From the NCBI GenBank assembly GCA_030525985.1, contig JAUNDR010000007.1, positions 1 to 54,527 on the forward strand: DNA of 54,527 nt. The letters run 5' to 3'. Source of the stretch: Slackia sp. GTDB lineage: Bacteria; Actinomycetota; Coriobacteriia; Coriobacteriales; Eggerthellaceae. Shown piece by piece: positions 36,982 through 45,125 of the stretch (its first letter is position 1; each line of letters begins with the position of its first letter). Both the position numbers and the translations under genes were made by a program. A model generated the notes under the pieces. The model was not told the DNA's origin. It saw only the letters and a program-made list of their open reading frames with translations, and did not search any database.

Positions 36982-37259
36982 TTCGTCGTTTCGGGGCATC
37001 CGTCGGTCCGCTTGGCTTCGCGTGCGGAATCGAAGCGCGGGGTCTTCGGGCTTCGCCTCGGCAGGCTTGCGTTTTCCCGTTTGCCGGGTATTTTTCGCCT
37101 ATGGCGGGAGTGTGGAACCGCTCGCGCCGCCGTTTCGCTTCATCGCAGGTCGTTTCCGCGCCCTTGCGCCGCCCGTTCGTACAATGGTGCGGTATGCCGT
37201 GCGCCGGTTTGCGCCGCCCGGCACCGAATCGAATGCGTCCGACGAAGGAGGTCATCGGC

Positions 37260-38342
37260 ATGGGCAGGGTTTACAATTTTTCGGCAGGCCCCGCGGTTTT
37301 GCCCGAAGAGGTTTTGCGCGAAGCCGCCGAGGAAATGCTCGATTACAAAGGCTGCGGCATGTCAGTCATGGAGATGAGCCATCGTTCGAAGATGTTCGAT
37401 GAAATCATCACGACTGCCGAGCAGGACCTGCGCGACCTGATGGGCATCCCCGATAATTACCGCGTGCTGTTCCTCCAGGGCGGCGCCTCCACCCAGTTCG
37501 CCATGATCCCCATGAACCTCATGAAAACGGGCAAGGCCGACTACGTGGTGAGCGGCTCGTGGTCGAAGAAGGCGTGGAAGGAAGCGAAGCTTTTCGGCGA
37601 TGCCCGCGTCATCGGCAATTCCGAGGATGAGAATTTCAGCTACGTTCCCGACGTGAAGGCTCTCGAGGTGTCCGACGATGCCGATTACGTCTATATTTGC
37701 CAGAACGAGACCATCTACGGAACGGTGTATCACGAGCTGCCCGACACCAAGGGCAAGCCGCTCGTGGCGGATGTGTCGTCGTGCTTCCTGTCCGAGCCGA
37801 TCGACGTGGAGCGCTACGGCGTGATTTACGGCGGCGTGCAGAAAAACATCGGCCCCGCCGGCGTGTGCATCGTGATCATCCGCGAAGACCTCATTCCCGA
37901 AGAAACGCTCGCGGGCGTTCCCACGATGATGCAGTACAAGACGCACGCCGATGCGAAAAGCCTGTACAACACCCCTCCGTGCTATGGCATCTACATCTGC
38001 GGCCTCGTGTTCAAGTGGCTCAAAAAGCAAGGCGGCCTCGAGGCCATGAAGAAGCGCAACGAGGAGAAGGCCCTGCTGCTTTACGACTTCCTCGACCAGA
38101 GCGCCCTGTTCAAGGCCGCGGCGCGCAAGGAGGATCGCTCCATCATGAACGTTCCGTTCGTGACGGGCGATGCCGAGCTCGATGCGCTGTTCGTGTCCGA
38201 GGCGAAGGCGGCGGGCATCGAAAGCATCAAGGGCCACCGCAGCGTCGGCGGCATGCGTGCGAGCATCTACAACGCCATGCCCCGCGAAGGCGTCGAGGCT
38301 CTTGTCGCGTTCATGAGGGAATTCGAAGCGAAACACGCTTAA
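37260..38342 (+). CDS. serC: Phosphoserine aminotransferase
   Basis: A 360-residue class V PLP enzyme that converts 3-phosphohydroxypyruvate and glutamate to phosphoserine, the second step of serine synthesis (also used for vitamin B6). It begins GRVYNFSAGPAVLPEEVLRE. LFLQGGASTQFAMIPMNL, DVSSCFLSEPID and GVIYGGVQKNIGPAG are family blocks, and the lysine in VQKNIG binds PLP. GHRSVGGMRASIYNAMP is the conserved C-terminal signature. GAAGGAGG lies eight bases before ATG. serA follows after a hairpin. Confidence 0.96.
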   Translation: MGRVYNFSAGPAVLPEEVLREAAEEMLDYKGCGMSVMEMSHRSKMFDEIITTAEQDLRDLMGIPDNYRVLFLQGGASTQFAMIPMNLMKTGKADYVVSGSWSKKAWKEAKLFGDARVIGNSEDENFSYVPDVKALEVSDDADYVYICQNETIYGTVYHELPDTKGKPLVADVSSCFLSEPIDVERYGVIYGGVQKNIGPAGVCIVIIREDLIPEETLAGVPTMMQYKTHADAKSLYNTPPCYGIYICGLVFKWLKKQGGLEAMKKRNEEKALLLYDFLDQSALFKAAARKEDRSIMNVPFVTGDAELDALFVSEAKAAGIESIKGHRSVGGMRASIYNAMPREGVEALVAFMREFEAKHA

Positions 38343-38345
38343 GAC

Positions 38346-38385
38346 CGAAACCCGCGCCTGACGATGCAGGGGCGGGTTTCGTTTC
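38346..38385 (+). terminator. Hairpin between serC and serA
   Basis: CGAAACCCGC (38346-38355) and GCGGGTTTCG (38372-38381) form a 10-bp stem followed by TTTC. It may reduce read-through into serA. Confidence 0.75.
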
Positions 38386-38449
38386 ATCGCGACGGCGGTT
38401 CGATCCGCCGTCGATTCGTTGTATAGACGATATCCGAAGGAGAGCAACC

Positions 38450-39364
38450 ATGTATAAGGTGCATTGCCTGAACAATATTTCCGCGGAAGGCCTGGCCGTT
38501 TTCACCGACAATTACGAATTGACCGATGATATCGCCCAGGCGGATGCCGTGCTGGTGCGCAGCGCCGACATGCATGAGATGGATTTGCCCGAAAGCGTGA
38601 AGGTGATCGCGCGCGCGGGTGCGGGCGTGAACAATATTCCGCTGCAGAAATTCGCCGATGCGGGCGTGGCGGTGTTCAATACGCCCGGCGCGAATGCGAA
38701 CGCCGTCAAAGAGCTGGTGCTCGCCGGCATGCTGCTTGCTGCGCGCGACATCGTCGGAGGCATCTCCTGGGTGAAGGAAAACGCCGCCGACGAAAACGTG
38801 GGCAAGGCGGCGGAGAAGGCGAAGAAAGCGTTTGCCGGCGGCGAGATTTTCGGCAAGACCCTCGGCGTGATCGGTCTGGGTGCCATCGGCGCGAAGGTGG
38901 TCGCGGCGGCGGAGGCCTTGGGAATGAAGACGGTCGGCTACGACCCGTTCATCGATGCCGAGCGCGCTGCGGCCATTTCCGCCGACATGACGTTCGTGAC
39001 CGATCTGGCGGATTTGTATCCCGCTTGCGATTATGTGAGCATCCACGTGCCGGCGTTGAAGGATACCGTGGGCATGATCGATGCCGATGCTATCGGTCGC
39101 ATGAAAGACGGCGTGGTTTTCTTGAACTTCTCGCGCGACACGCTGGTGAACGACGAAGCGATGGCTGCCGCCCTTGAGACGGGCAAGGTGGCACGTTACG
39201 TGACCGACTTCGCCAATCCTGCCGTGGTCGCCATGCCGCGCGCCATCGTGATGCCCCATCTGGGGGCCTCCACCAAAGAGGCGGAGGACAACTGCGCCAA
39301 GATGGCCGCGCAATCGGTCATGGATTATCTCGAGCGCGGCGTGACCGTCCATAAGGTCAACTAG
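38450..39364 (+). CDS. serA: D-3-phosphoglycerate dehydrogenase, short form
   Basis: A 304-residue NAD-dependent 2-hydroxyacid dehydrogenase, first step of serine synthesis. It has ARAGAGVNNIPLQKFADAG, the Rossmann signature GVIGLGAIGAKVV, and the catalytic H in MPHLGASTKEAE and R in FLNFSRDTLVND. The usual DVFxxEP segment, whose Glu completes the catalytic triad, reads YVTDFANP, so that Glu is replaced. The C-terminal ACT/ASB regulatory domains are missing, so allosteric serine inhibition is unlikely in this form. ATG at 38450 follows AAGGAGAG. Adjacent serC and DUF1015 support the assignment. A copy of the structured repeat follows directly. Confidence 0.9.
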   Translation: MYKVHCLNNISAEGLAVFTDNYELTDDIAQADAVLVRSADMHEMDLPESVKVIARAGAGVNNIPLQKFADAGVAVFNTPGANANAVKELVLAGMLLAARDIVGGISWVKENAADENVGKAAEKAKKAFAGGEIFGKTLGVIGLGAIGAKVVAAAEALGMKTVGYDPFIDAERAAAISADMTFVTDLADLYPACDYVSIHVPALKDTVGMIDADAIGRMKDGVVFLNFSRDTLVNDEAMAAALETGKVARYVTDFANPAVVAMPRAIVMPHLGASTKEAEDNCAKMAAQSVMDYLERGVTVHKVN

Positions 39365-39368
39365 CTTG

Positions 39369-39534
39369 GTTGCGACGGTCTGTCGGCCGTCGCAACGAGG
39401 TCGTCCGGCTACGCGGGGATGGGGCGCCGCCTTGTCGTTCCAAGCCCTCGTCGCGTACCCAAGTACGCTTCCTCGGGCTTTCGCGCCAACTCGTCTCGCC
39501 GCATCCCCGCTCGCCTGCGTTACGGCGACCTGGG
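39369..39534 (+). repeat. 166-bp structured intergenic repeat, copy B (after serA)
   Basis: It begins five bases past the serA stop with GTTGCGACGG/CCGTCGCAAC (39369-39396, loop TCTGTCGG) and ends GGCGACCTGGG (39524-39534). Internally it has a two-tier stem: AAGCCC/GGGCTT outside and GCGTAC-CCAA-GTACGC inside, followed by TTCCTC. The ends and length match copy A after gyrB (7449-7285). Confidence 0.75.
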
Positions 39535-39589
39535 ATTATTTGTTCATCCTTCGCCTTTTCCCGGGGCTTCTCATCACGAAAGGATTTCT

Positions 39590-40864
39590 ATGCTCATTCG
39601 TCCTTTTAAGGCCGTTCGTCCTCGGGCGGATGTCGCCGATCAGGTAGCGGCGCTTCCTTACGACGTGTACGACCGCGCCGAAGCCGCGACGGCCGTGCAG
39701 GGAAAGCCGCTGTCGTTTCTGAACATCGACCGCCCCGAAACTCAGTTCGCGCCCGATGCCGACATGTACGCCGATGCGGTCTACGCCAAGGGTCGCGCGC
39801 TGCTTGAAGAGCGCATCGAGGACGGCACCTACGTGACCGACGAAACGCCGGGGTTCTACCTGTACGAGCTTGTCATGGACGGGCGCAGCCAGGTGGGCAT
39901 CGTTGCATGCTGCGCCGTGGACGACTATCTCGGCGGCACCATCAAAAAGCACGAAAACACGCTCGAGAAGAAGGAGCGCGACCGTATCCGCCATATCGAT
40001 GCCCTCGATGCCCAGACGGGTCCGATTTTCCTGACGTATCGCGACGACGCTTCCGTCGACGTCCTTGTCGCCGAAGTGCGTTCGCGCGAGCCGCTCTACG
40101 ATTTCACGTCCGAAGACGGGATAGCCCATCGGGCGTGGGCGGTGTCCGACGCCGCCGAGGTGGAGCGCCTTGCCGCGGCGTTTTCCGCCGTGCCCGCCGC
40201 CTATATCGCCGACGGCCACCATCGCGCCGCATCGGCGGTGAAGGTCGGATTGAAGCGGCGCGAGGAGCACCCCGATTACACGGGGGATGAGGAGTTCAAT
40301 TTCTTCCTCTCGGTTCTTTTCCCCGCAAGCCAGCTCGCCATCCTGCCGTACAACCGCGTGGTGCATGACCTGAACGGCATGGAGCCCGACGAGTTCCTTG
40401 CCCGGTTGGAAACGCGCTATGAAATCCTCCATGCGCAAGAGACGCCGCTCGAGCCGATCGACAAAGGGGCGGCGGCGCTCTATATGCAGGGGAAGTGGTA
40501 CGGCTTGGGCGTGCGTCCCGAGTTCGAAAACGACCATCCGGTCGACGGGCTGGACGCCTCTCTTCTGCAGAATCTCGTGCTCGACCCCTTGCTGGGCATC
40601 GACGATCCTCGCACGAACGAACGCATCGAGTTCGTCGGCGGCATCCGCGGCCTGCGCGAGCTCGAGCGCCGCGTGCGCGTTCTCGACGCCGCCCGTTCGG
40701 CCGACGATCTGGCGGCGCGCGGTCCCGCCGCCGCCTTCGCCTTGTATCCCACCGCGATCGGCGAGCTGCTCGCCGTGGCGGACGCGGGACTTCTCATGCC
40801 GCCGAAATCGACATGGTTCGAGCCGAAATTGCGCAGCGGGCTGTTCATCCACCGGCTTTCGTAG
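39590..40864 (+). CDS. DUF1015 family protein
   Basis: A 424-residue member of the DUF1015 family. Typical blocks are IRPFKAVRPRADVADQVAALP near the start, PYDVYDRAEA, HENTLEKKERDRIRHIDA, YIADGHHRAASAV and FPASQLAILPYNRVVHDLNG. DUF1015 genes very often stand next to serA or serC in anaerobes, and here the gene follows serA. A role in serine metabolism is suggested by context only; no reaction is established to my knowledge. AAAGGA precedes ATG. Confidence 0.9.
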   Translation: MLIRPFKAVRPRADVADQVAALPYDVYDRAEAATAVQGKPLSFLNIDRPETQFAPDADMYADAVYAKGRALLEERIEDGTYVTDETPGFYLYELVMDGRSQVGIVACCAVDDYLGGTIKKHENTLEKKERDRIRHIDALDAQTGPIFLTYRDDASVDVLVAEVRSREPLYDFTSEDGIAHRAWAVSDAAEVERLAAAFSAVPAAYIADGHHRAASAVKVGLKRREEHPDYTGDEEFNFFLSVLFPASQLAILPYNRVVHDLNGMEPDEFLARLETRYEILHAQETPLEPIDKGAAALYMQGKWYGLGVRPEFENDHPVDGLDASLLQNLVLDPLLGIDDPRTNERIEFVGGIRGLRELERRVRVLDAARSADDLAARGPAAAFALYPTAIGELLAVADAGLLMPPKSTWFEPKLRSGLFIHRLS

Positions 40865-40896
40865 GGCTTGCCGTCGAGTAACAAGTTTCATACCAT

Positions 40897-40929
40897 GCGC
40901 CGCGCCTGCTTATCAGACGCGGCGCTTTC
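40897..40929 (+). terminator. Intrinsic terminator after DUF1015 gene
   Basis: GCGCCGCG (40897-40904) and CGCGGCGC (40918-40925) pair over a 13-base loop, followed by TTT. Confidence 0.75.
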
Positions 40930-41085
40930 GCATACTATAGTGTTTTGCGACTGCGGGCTGCGCAGTGCCGTTCTTGCGTAAGGGCTTGCGCTGCCTCATT
41001 CGCCTCGGCCTTCGAGCCGTTTCGGCGCCGGGCGACTTTGTCGTCATGCGCTTTTCGCCCTGAAGGGATTCATGAAAGGAACGCC

Positions 41086-42426
41086 ATGAAAGAAACCCTG
41101 CCTCTTTATCGCGACTTCTCGTCGATCCATACGGTCGATCCCGAATATTATTCTGCGAAATACGACGTGAAGCGCGGTTTGCGCAATGCTGACGGCACGG
41201 GCGTGCTCGCAGGCGTGACCAATATCTCCAACGTGCACGGCTACGTGGTGTCCGAGGGCGACAAGGTTCCCGACAAAGGGCGTCTTTCCTACCGCGGATA
41301 CAGCATCAACGACCTTGTCGACCATGTGGTGGAAGAAGACCGCTTCGGCTTCGAGGAAACGGCGTATCTGCTGATGGCAGGGCAGCTTCCTACGTCGGAT
41401 GAGCTTGCGGCGTTTCAGGCGCTGATCGACGAGCAGCGCGATCTGCCCGATGGGTTCACGGCAAGCTACATCATGAAGCCGCCGACGCGCGATGTCATGA
41501 ATTGCCTTTCCCGCTCCGTTTTGAAGCTGTATGCCTTCGACGAGCATGCGGAAGACAGGACATCCGAGCACGAATTGGATACCGCCATCATGCTGCTTTC
41601 GCGCCTGCCGCGCATCATGGTGCTGGCATATCACGTCATGCGCGACAAGTTCTACGGCGATTCGATGTTCATCCATCATTTCATCGAGGGGCAGAGCACG
41701 GCGGAAACCATCCTTTCCATGCTTCGTCCCGACCGCTCTTTCACCGATACCGAAGCCAAGACGCTCGACATCATGCTCATGCTGCATGCCGAACACGGCG
41801 GCGGCAATAATTCGACGTTCGTATGCCGCGCTCTGACCAGCGCCGATACCGATCCTTACTCTGCATACGCGGGTGCGATCGGCAGCCTGAAGGGTGCCCG
41901 TCACGGCGGAGCGAACAATCGCACGCTCATGATGACCGACGACATCAAGGCGCACGTCGCCGATATCACCGACGAAGGCCAGGTCGCCGATTACCTGCGC
42001 AAGATCGTGAAAAAAGAAGCCTACGACCGCACCGGTTTGATCTACGGCATGGGCCACGCGGTGTACACGCTTTCCGATCCTCGCGCCGAGCTGTGCCATA
42101 AATATGCGGAACGCCTGGTGGCGGGCACGGAATACGAGGCGGAGTTCCGCCTGCTCGAAAACATCGAGCGCCTTGCCCCCCAGCTGCTCGCCGAGGCGGG
42201 GAAGAGCAAAGACATCTGCGCGAACGTCGATCTGTACAGCGGCTGCGTATACGGTGCCCTCGGCATTCCTCGCGAGCTGCTCACGCCCATCTTCGCCTGC
42301 GCCCGCATGGCGGGATGGAGCGCGCACCGCTTCGAGGAAATCGTGTCCGGCAGGCGCATCATGCGTCCCGCCTATAAGAAGACCGGCTGCGCGCGTGATT
42401 ACGTTGCGATGGCCGATCGCGCATAG
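41086..42426 (+). CDS. gltA: Citrate synthase
   Basis: A 446-residue enzyme condensing acetyl-CoA and oxaloacetate to citrate at the entry to the (here probably incomplete) TCA cycle and glutamate synthesis. Conserved blocks are KGRLSYRGYSINDLVDHV, HHFIEGQSTAETILSMLRPD, MLHAEHGGGNNSTF with a catalytic His, KGARHGGANNRT, YGMGHAVYTLSDPRAELC with the second catalytic His, and NVDLYSGCVYGALGIP with the substrate Asp. ATG at 41086 has GAAAGGA upstream; the open frame starts earlier at 40945 without homology. The C-terminal signature AGWSAHRFEEIVSG is intact. Confidence 0.94.
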   Translation: MKETLPLYRDFSSIHTVDPEYYSAKYDVKRGLRNADGTGVLAGVTNISNVHGYVVSEGDKVPDKGRLSYRGYSINDLVDHVVEEDRFGFEETAYLLMAGQLPTSDELAAFQALIDEQRDLPDGFTASYIMKPPTRDVMNCLSRSVLKLYAFDEHAEDRTSEHELDTAIMLLSRLPRIMVLAYHVMRDKFYGDSMFIHHFIEGQSTAETILSMLRPDRSFTDTEAKTLDIMLMLHAEHGGGNNSTFVCRALTSADTDPYSAYAGAIGSLKGARHGGANNRTLMMTDDIKAHVADITDEGQVADYLRKIVKKEAYDRTGLIYGMGHAVYTLSDPRAELCHKYAERLVAGTEYEAEFRLLENIERLAPQLLAEAGKSKDICANVDLYSGCVYGALGIPRELLTPIFACARMAGWSAHRFEEIVSGRRIMRPAYKKTGCARDYVAMADRA

Positions 42427-42455
42427 GATATCGGCAGGAACAAGGTCGACCGACG

Positions 42456-42482
42456 GGCGCCGCGGACATCTGCGGCGCCTTT
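42456..42482 (+). terminator. Terminator of citrate synthase gene
   Basis: GGCGCCGC (42456-42463) and GCGGCGCC (42472-42479) form a perfect stem followed by TTT. Confidence 0.8.
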
Positions 42483-42518
42483 CATGCCCGGGTCGCCGTT
42501 GCGGAGGAGGAAGGCCCC

Positions 42519-43673
42519 ATGACCCTTACGTTGAATGAATCGCTGGACGATCTGCAGCTTTCGGGAATCCGTCGGATAACGGCGAAGGCGAAACAGACGC
42601 CGGGCTGCATTCTTTTGACCCTGGGGGAGCCTGACGGCAACACGGCGGAGGCGGTGAAATCCGCGGTAGCGGCTTCGCTCGCCGAAAACGACACGCATTA
42701 TCCGCCGAATAACGGAAAGGATTTCCTTCGCGCAGCGATTGCGCGCCGCATGGCGCGAGACGGCCTGTCCTACGCTGCCGACGAGGTGATTGTGACGTGC
42801 GGGGCCACCGAGGCCCTGTTCGCCGCGCTGACGTGCGTGATGAACCCCGGCGACGAAATCGTCGTGCCGACGCCTGCGTTCGGCCTGTACGAATCCATCG
42901 TCACGTTGAATCGCGGCGTGTTCGTGCCGCTCGACACGAGCGAATCGGCATTTCAGATAACCGACGAAGCGCTTGCGCGCGCAGCAAGCGACCGCACGAA
43001 GGCCCTTGTCCTCACATCGCCGAACAATCCGACCGGCTGCGTCTACGACGAACGCAGCCTCGACGCCGTCGCTCGGTTCGCCCGCGAGCGCGATGTTTTC
43101 GTGATTTGCGACGACGTGTATGCGAGTCTGGTGTACGACGGCGGTTCGTACCGCAGGTTCGCGCAGCTTCATTCCGATCTGCGCGACCGCATCATCGTGT
43201 GCGACAGCTTTTCGAAGCCCTATGCCATGACGGGATGGCGTTTGGGCTGGGTGGCCGCCGACGCCGCGCTTGTCGCCCAGATGGCGAAGATCCATCAGTA
43301 TATGGTGTCGTCGGTGCCGTCGTTCGTGCAGCGCGCCGCCGCCCGTGCTCTCGAACAGGATATTTCTTCCGATCGCGACAGGTATCGCGCCCGTCGCGAT
43401 TACGTGCTCGAGCGCCTTGCGGCGATGGGGCTTTCCGCCGTGCGTCCGGCAGGCGCGTTCTATGTTTTCCCCTCGATTGCGCGTTTCGGCATGCCGTCTG
43501 AGGAATTCTGCCTGCGGCTTATCGAAGAAGCCGGGGTTGCGCTTGTTCCCGGGTCGTGTTTTTCCGCCGAAGGCTATGTGCGCCTGTCGTATTGCTGCTC
43601 CATGGAGGCGATCGAAGAGGGGCTCGACCGCTTGGAGGATTTCGTGCGCAAGCTGGAAGGCGGCCGATCGTAG
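42519..43673 (+). CDS. Class I/II PLP-dependent aminotransferase
   Basis: A 384-residue fold-type I aminotransferase. The PLP lysine is K233 in SFSKPYAMTGWRLGW. TCGATEALFAALTCVMNPGDEI, PTPAFGLYE, TSPNNPTGCVYDE and ICDDVYASLVYDG are standard class I blocks, and VRLSYCCSMEAIEEGLDRL holds the carboxylate-binding Arg. Amino-donor specificity (aspartate, aromatic or branched-chain) cannot be fixed; the motif set is closest to aspartate/aromatic PatA-like enzymes. GGAGGAGG lies upstream of ATG. It stands alone after the citrate synthase terminator. The 166 bases to galE show no gene. Confidence 0.9.
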   Translation: MTLTLNESLDDLQLSGIRRITAKAKQTPGCILLTLGEPDGNTAEAVKSAVAASLAENDTHYPPNNGKDFLRAAIARRMARDGLSYAADEVIVTCGATEALFAALTCVMNPGDEIVVPTPAFGLYESIVTLNRGVFVPLDTSESAFQITDEALARAASDRTKALVLTSPNNPTGCVYDERSLDAVARFARERDVFVICDDVYASLVYDGGSYRRFAQLHSDLRDRIIVCDSFSKPYAMTGWRLGWVAADAALVAQMAKIHQYMVSSVPSFVQRAAARALEQDISSDRDRYRARRDYVLERLAAMGLSAVRPAGAFYVFPSIARFGMPSEEFCLRLIEEAGVALVPGSCFSAEGYVRLSYCCSMEAIEEGLDRLEDFVRKLEGGRS

Positions 43674-43839
43674 GGTCGGGCGGCCCGGGGTGCGAATTGT
43701 CGCCGCTTTCATGCGTTCCTCCCTGCGCGTGACGGAGGGGAGTCCGGGGAGAATATGCGCATGCGTCCGCTTTTTCTTCAGGCGGCGTATACTTGACCTC
43801 GCATGACGGCGCATACAGGCGCATAACGAAAGGGAGCAT

Positions 43840-44913
43840 ATGTCAGAGAAGAAGAATATCCTCGTCACGGGCGGTGCGGGATTCATCGGTAGCCATACGT
43901 GCATCGAGCTTTTGCAGGCGGGATACGGCGTCGTCGTGATCGACGACCTTTCCAATTCGAGCAAGAAGGCCATCGATCGCGTGCGCGAAATCGTCGCTTC
44001 TGCCGTCGAAGAGGGGAAAGCGCCTGCCGACGCTGCCGAAAGCCTGGTTTTCTACGAGGACAACGTGCTCGACCGCGCTGCGCTCGACCGCATCTTCGAC
44101 GCGCATGATATTTACGGCGTCATCCATTTCGCGGGATTCAAGGCCGTAGGCGAAAGCGTCGAAAAGCCGCTCGAGTATTACTACAACAATCTGACCAATA
44201 CGCTGGTGCTGTGCGATGTCATGCGCAACCACGGCTGCAAGAACATCGTCTTTTCCAGCTCCGCCACCGTGTACGGCGAACCCGACAGCGTTCCTCTGTC
44301 GGAGTCTGCTCCGAAAAAACCTGCGACCAACCCGTACGGTTGGACGAAATGGATGATCGAGCAGATCCTGACCGACTTCACCGTGGCCGATTCCGCATGG
44401 AACGTGGTGCTTCTTCGCTACTTCAACCCGATCGGCGCGCATGAGAGCGGCTTGATCGGCGAAGACCCCAAGGGCATTCCGAACAATCTGGTGCCGTATG
44501 TTGCCCAGGTCGCTATCGGCAAGCTTCCCGCCGTGCGCGTGTTCGGCGACGATTACGATACGCCCGACGGCACCGGCGTGCGCGACTACATTCATGTGGT
44601 CGACCTGGCGCGCGGCCATGTTGCGGCCCTGAATTGGATGGAGGGCAAGCATGGCGTGGAAACGGTGAACCTGGGAACGGGCACGGGTTCGAGCGTGCTC
44701 GACGTGGTGGCGTCGTTCAGCCGCGCATGCGGCCGCGAGCTGTCGGTCGATATCCAGCCGCGCCGCGCGGGGGATGTGGCGGAAAACTACGCCGATCCGA
44801 AGAAGGCGAAAGAGCTTCTGGGCTGGGAGGCCGAATACGACCTCGACCGCATGTGCGCCGATTCCTGGCGTTGGCAGTCCATGAACCCGAACGGCTACGC
44901 CGACGAGCAGTAG
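43840..44913 (+). CDS. galE: UDP-glucose 4-epimerase
   Basis: A 357-residue short-chain dehydrogenase/reductase that interconverts UDP-glucose and UDP-galactose, feeding cell-surface sugars. The NAD site is VTGGAGFIGSHT near residue 8, the catalytic Ser-Tyr-Lys is in SSSATVYGEP and Y166/K170 of YGWTK, and the substrate region is VLLRYFNPIGAHESGLIG. GTGVRDYIHVVDLARGHV and NLGTGTGSSVLDVV complete the family set. GGGAG precedes ATG. Confidence 0.95.
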   Translation: MSEKKNILVTGGAGFIGSHTCIELLQAGYGVVVIDDLSNSSKKAIDRVREIVASAVEEGKAPADAAESLVFYEDNVLDRAALDRIFDAHDIYGVIHFAGFKAVGESVEKPLEYYYNNLTNTLVLCDVMRNHGCKNIVFSSSATVYGEPDSVPLSESAPKKPATNPYGWTKWMIEQILTDFTVADSAWNVVLLRYFNPIGAHESGLIGEDPKGIPNNLVPYVAQVAIGKLPAVRVFGDDYDTPDGTGVRDYIHVVDLARGHVAALNWMEGKHGVETVNLGTGTGSSVLDVVASFSRACGRELSVDIQPRRAGDVAENYADPKKAKELLGWEAEYDLDRMCADSWRWQSMNPNGYADEQ

Positions 44914-44935
44914 CATCGGGCATCCGCATAGCGAC

Positions 44936-44967
44936 AAAAGAGGCGAGGGGCATCCCTCGCCTCTTTT
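44936..44967 (+). terminator. Intrinsic terminator of galE
   Basis: AAAAGAGGCGAGGG (44936-44949) and CCCTCGCCTCTTTT (44954-44967) form a long stem with GCAT loop and T-run. Confidence 0.95.
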
Positions 44968-45125
44968 CTTTCTCGTGCTTAAGGCGTTTTCGTTTCTTGT
45001 GCGGTGTTTTTCCAAGGGCGTCGAGCGGCGCGGGTATGATGGGGTTCATGCGCGTGCCTTCATGCCATGCCTCATGAAGCGACGACTCGAACCATATTGC
45101 GGGTTTTACAGAAAGCGAGCCGCCC

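Noticed and set aside
36982..37240. Extended N terminus of SerC (open frame from 36969)
   Set aside because: The SD at GAAGGAGG and the family N terminus place the start at 37260; the upstream part is Arg-rich noise.
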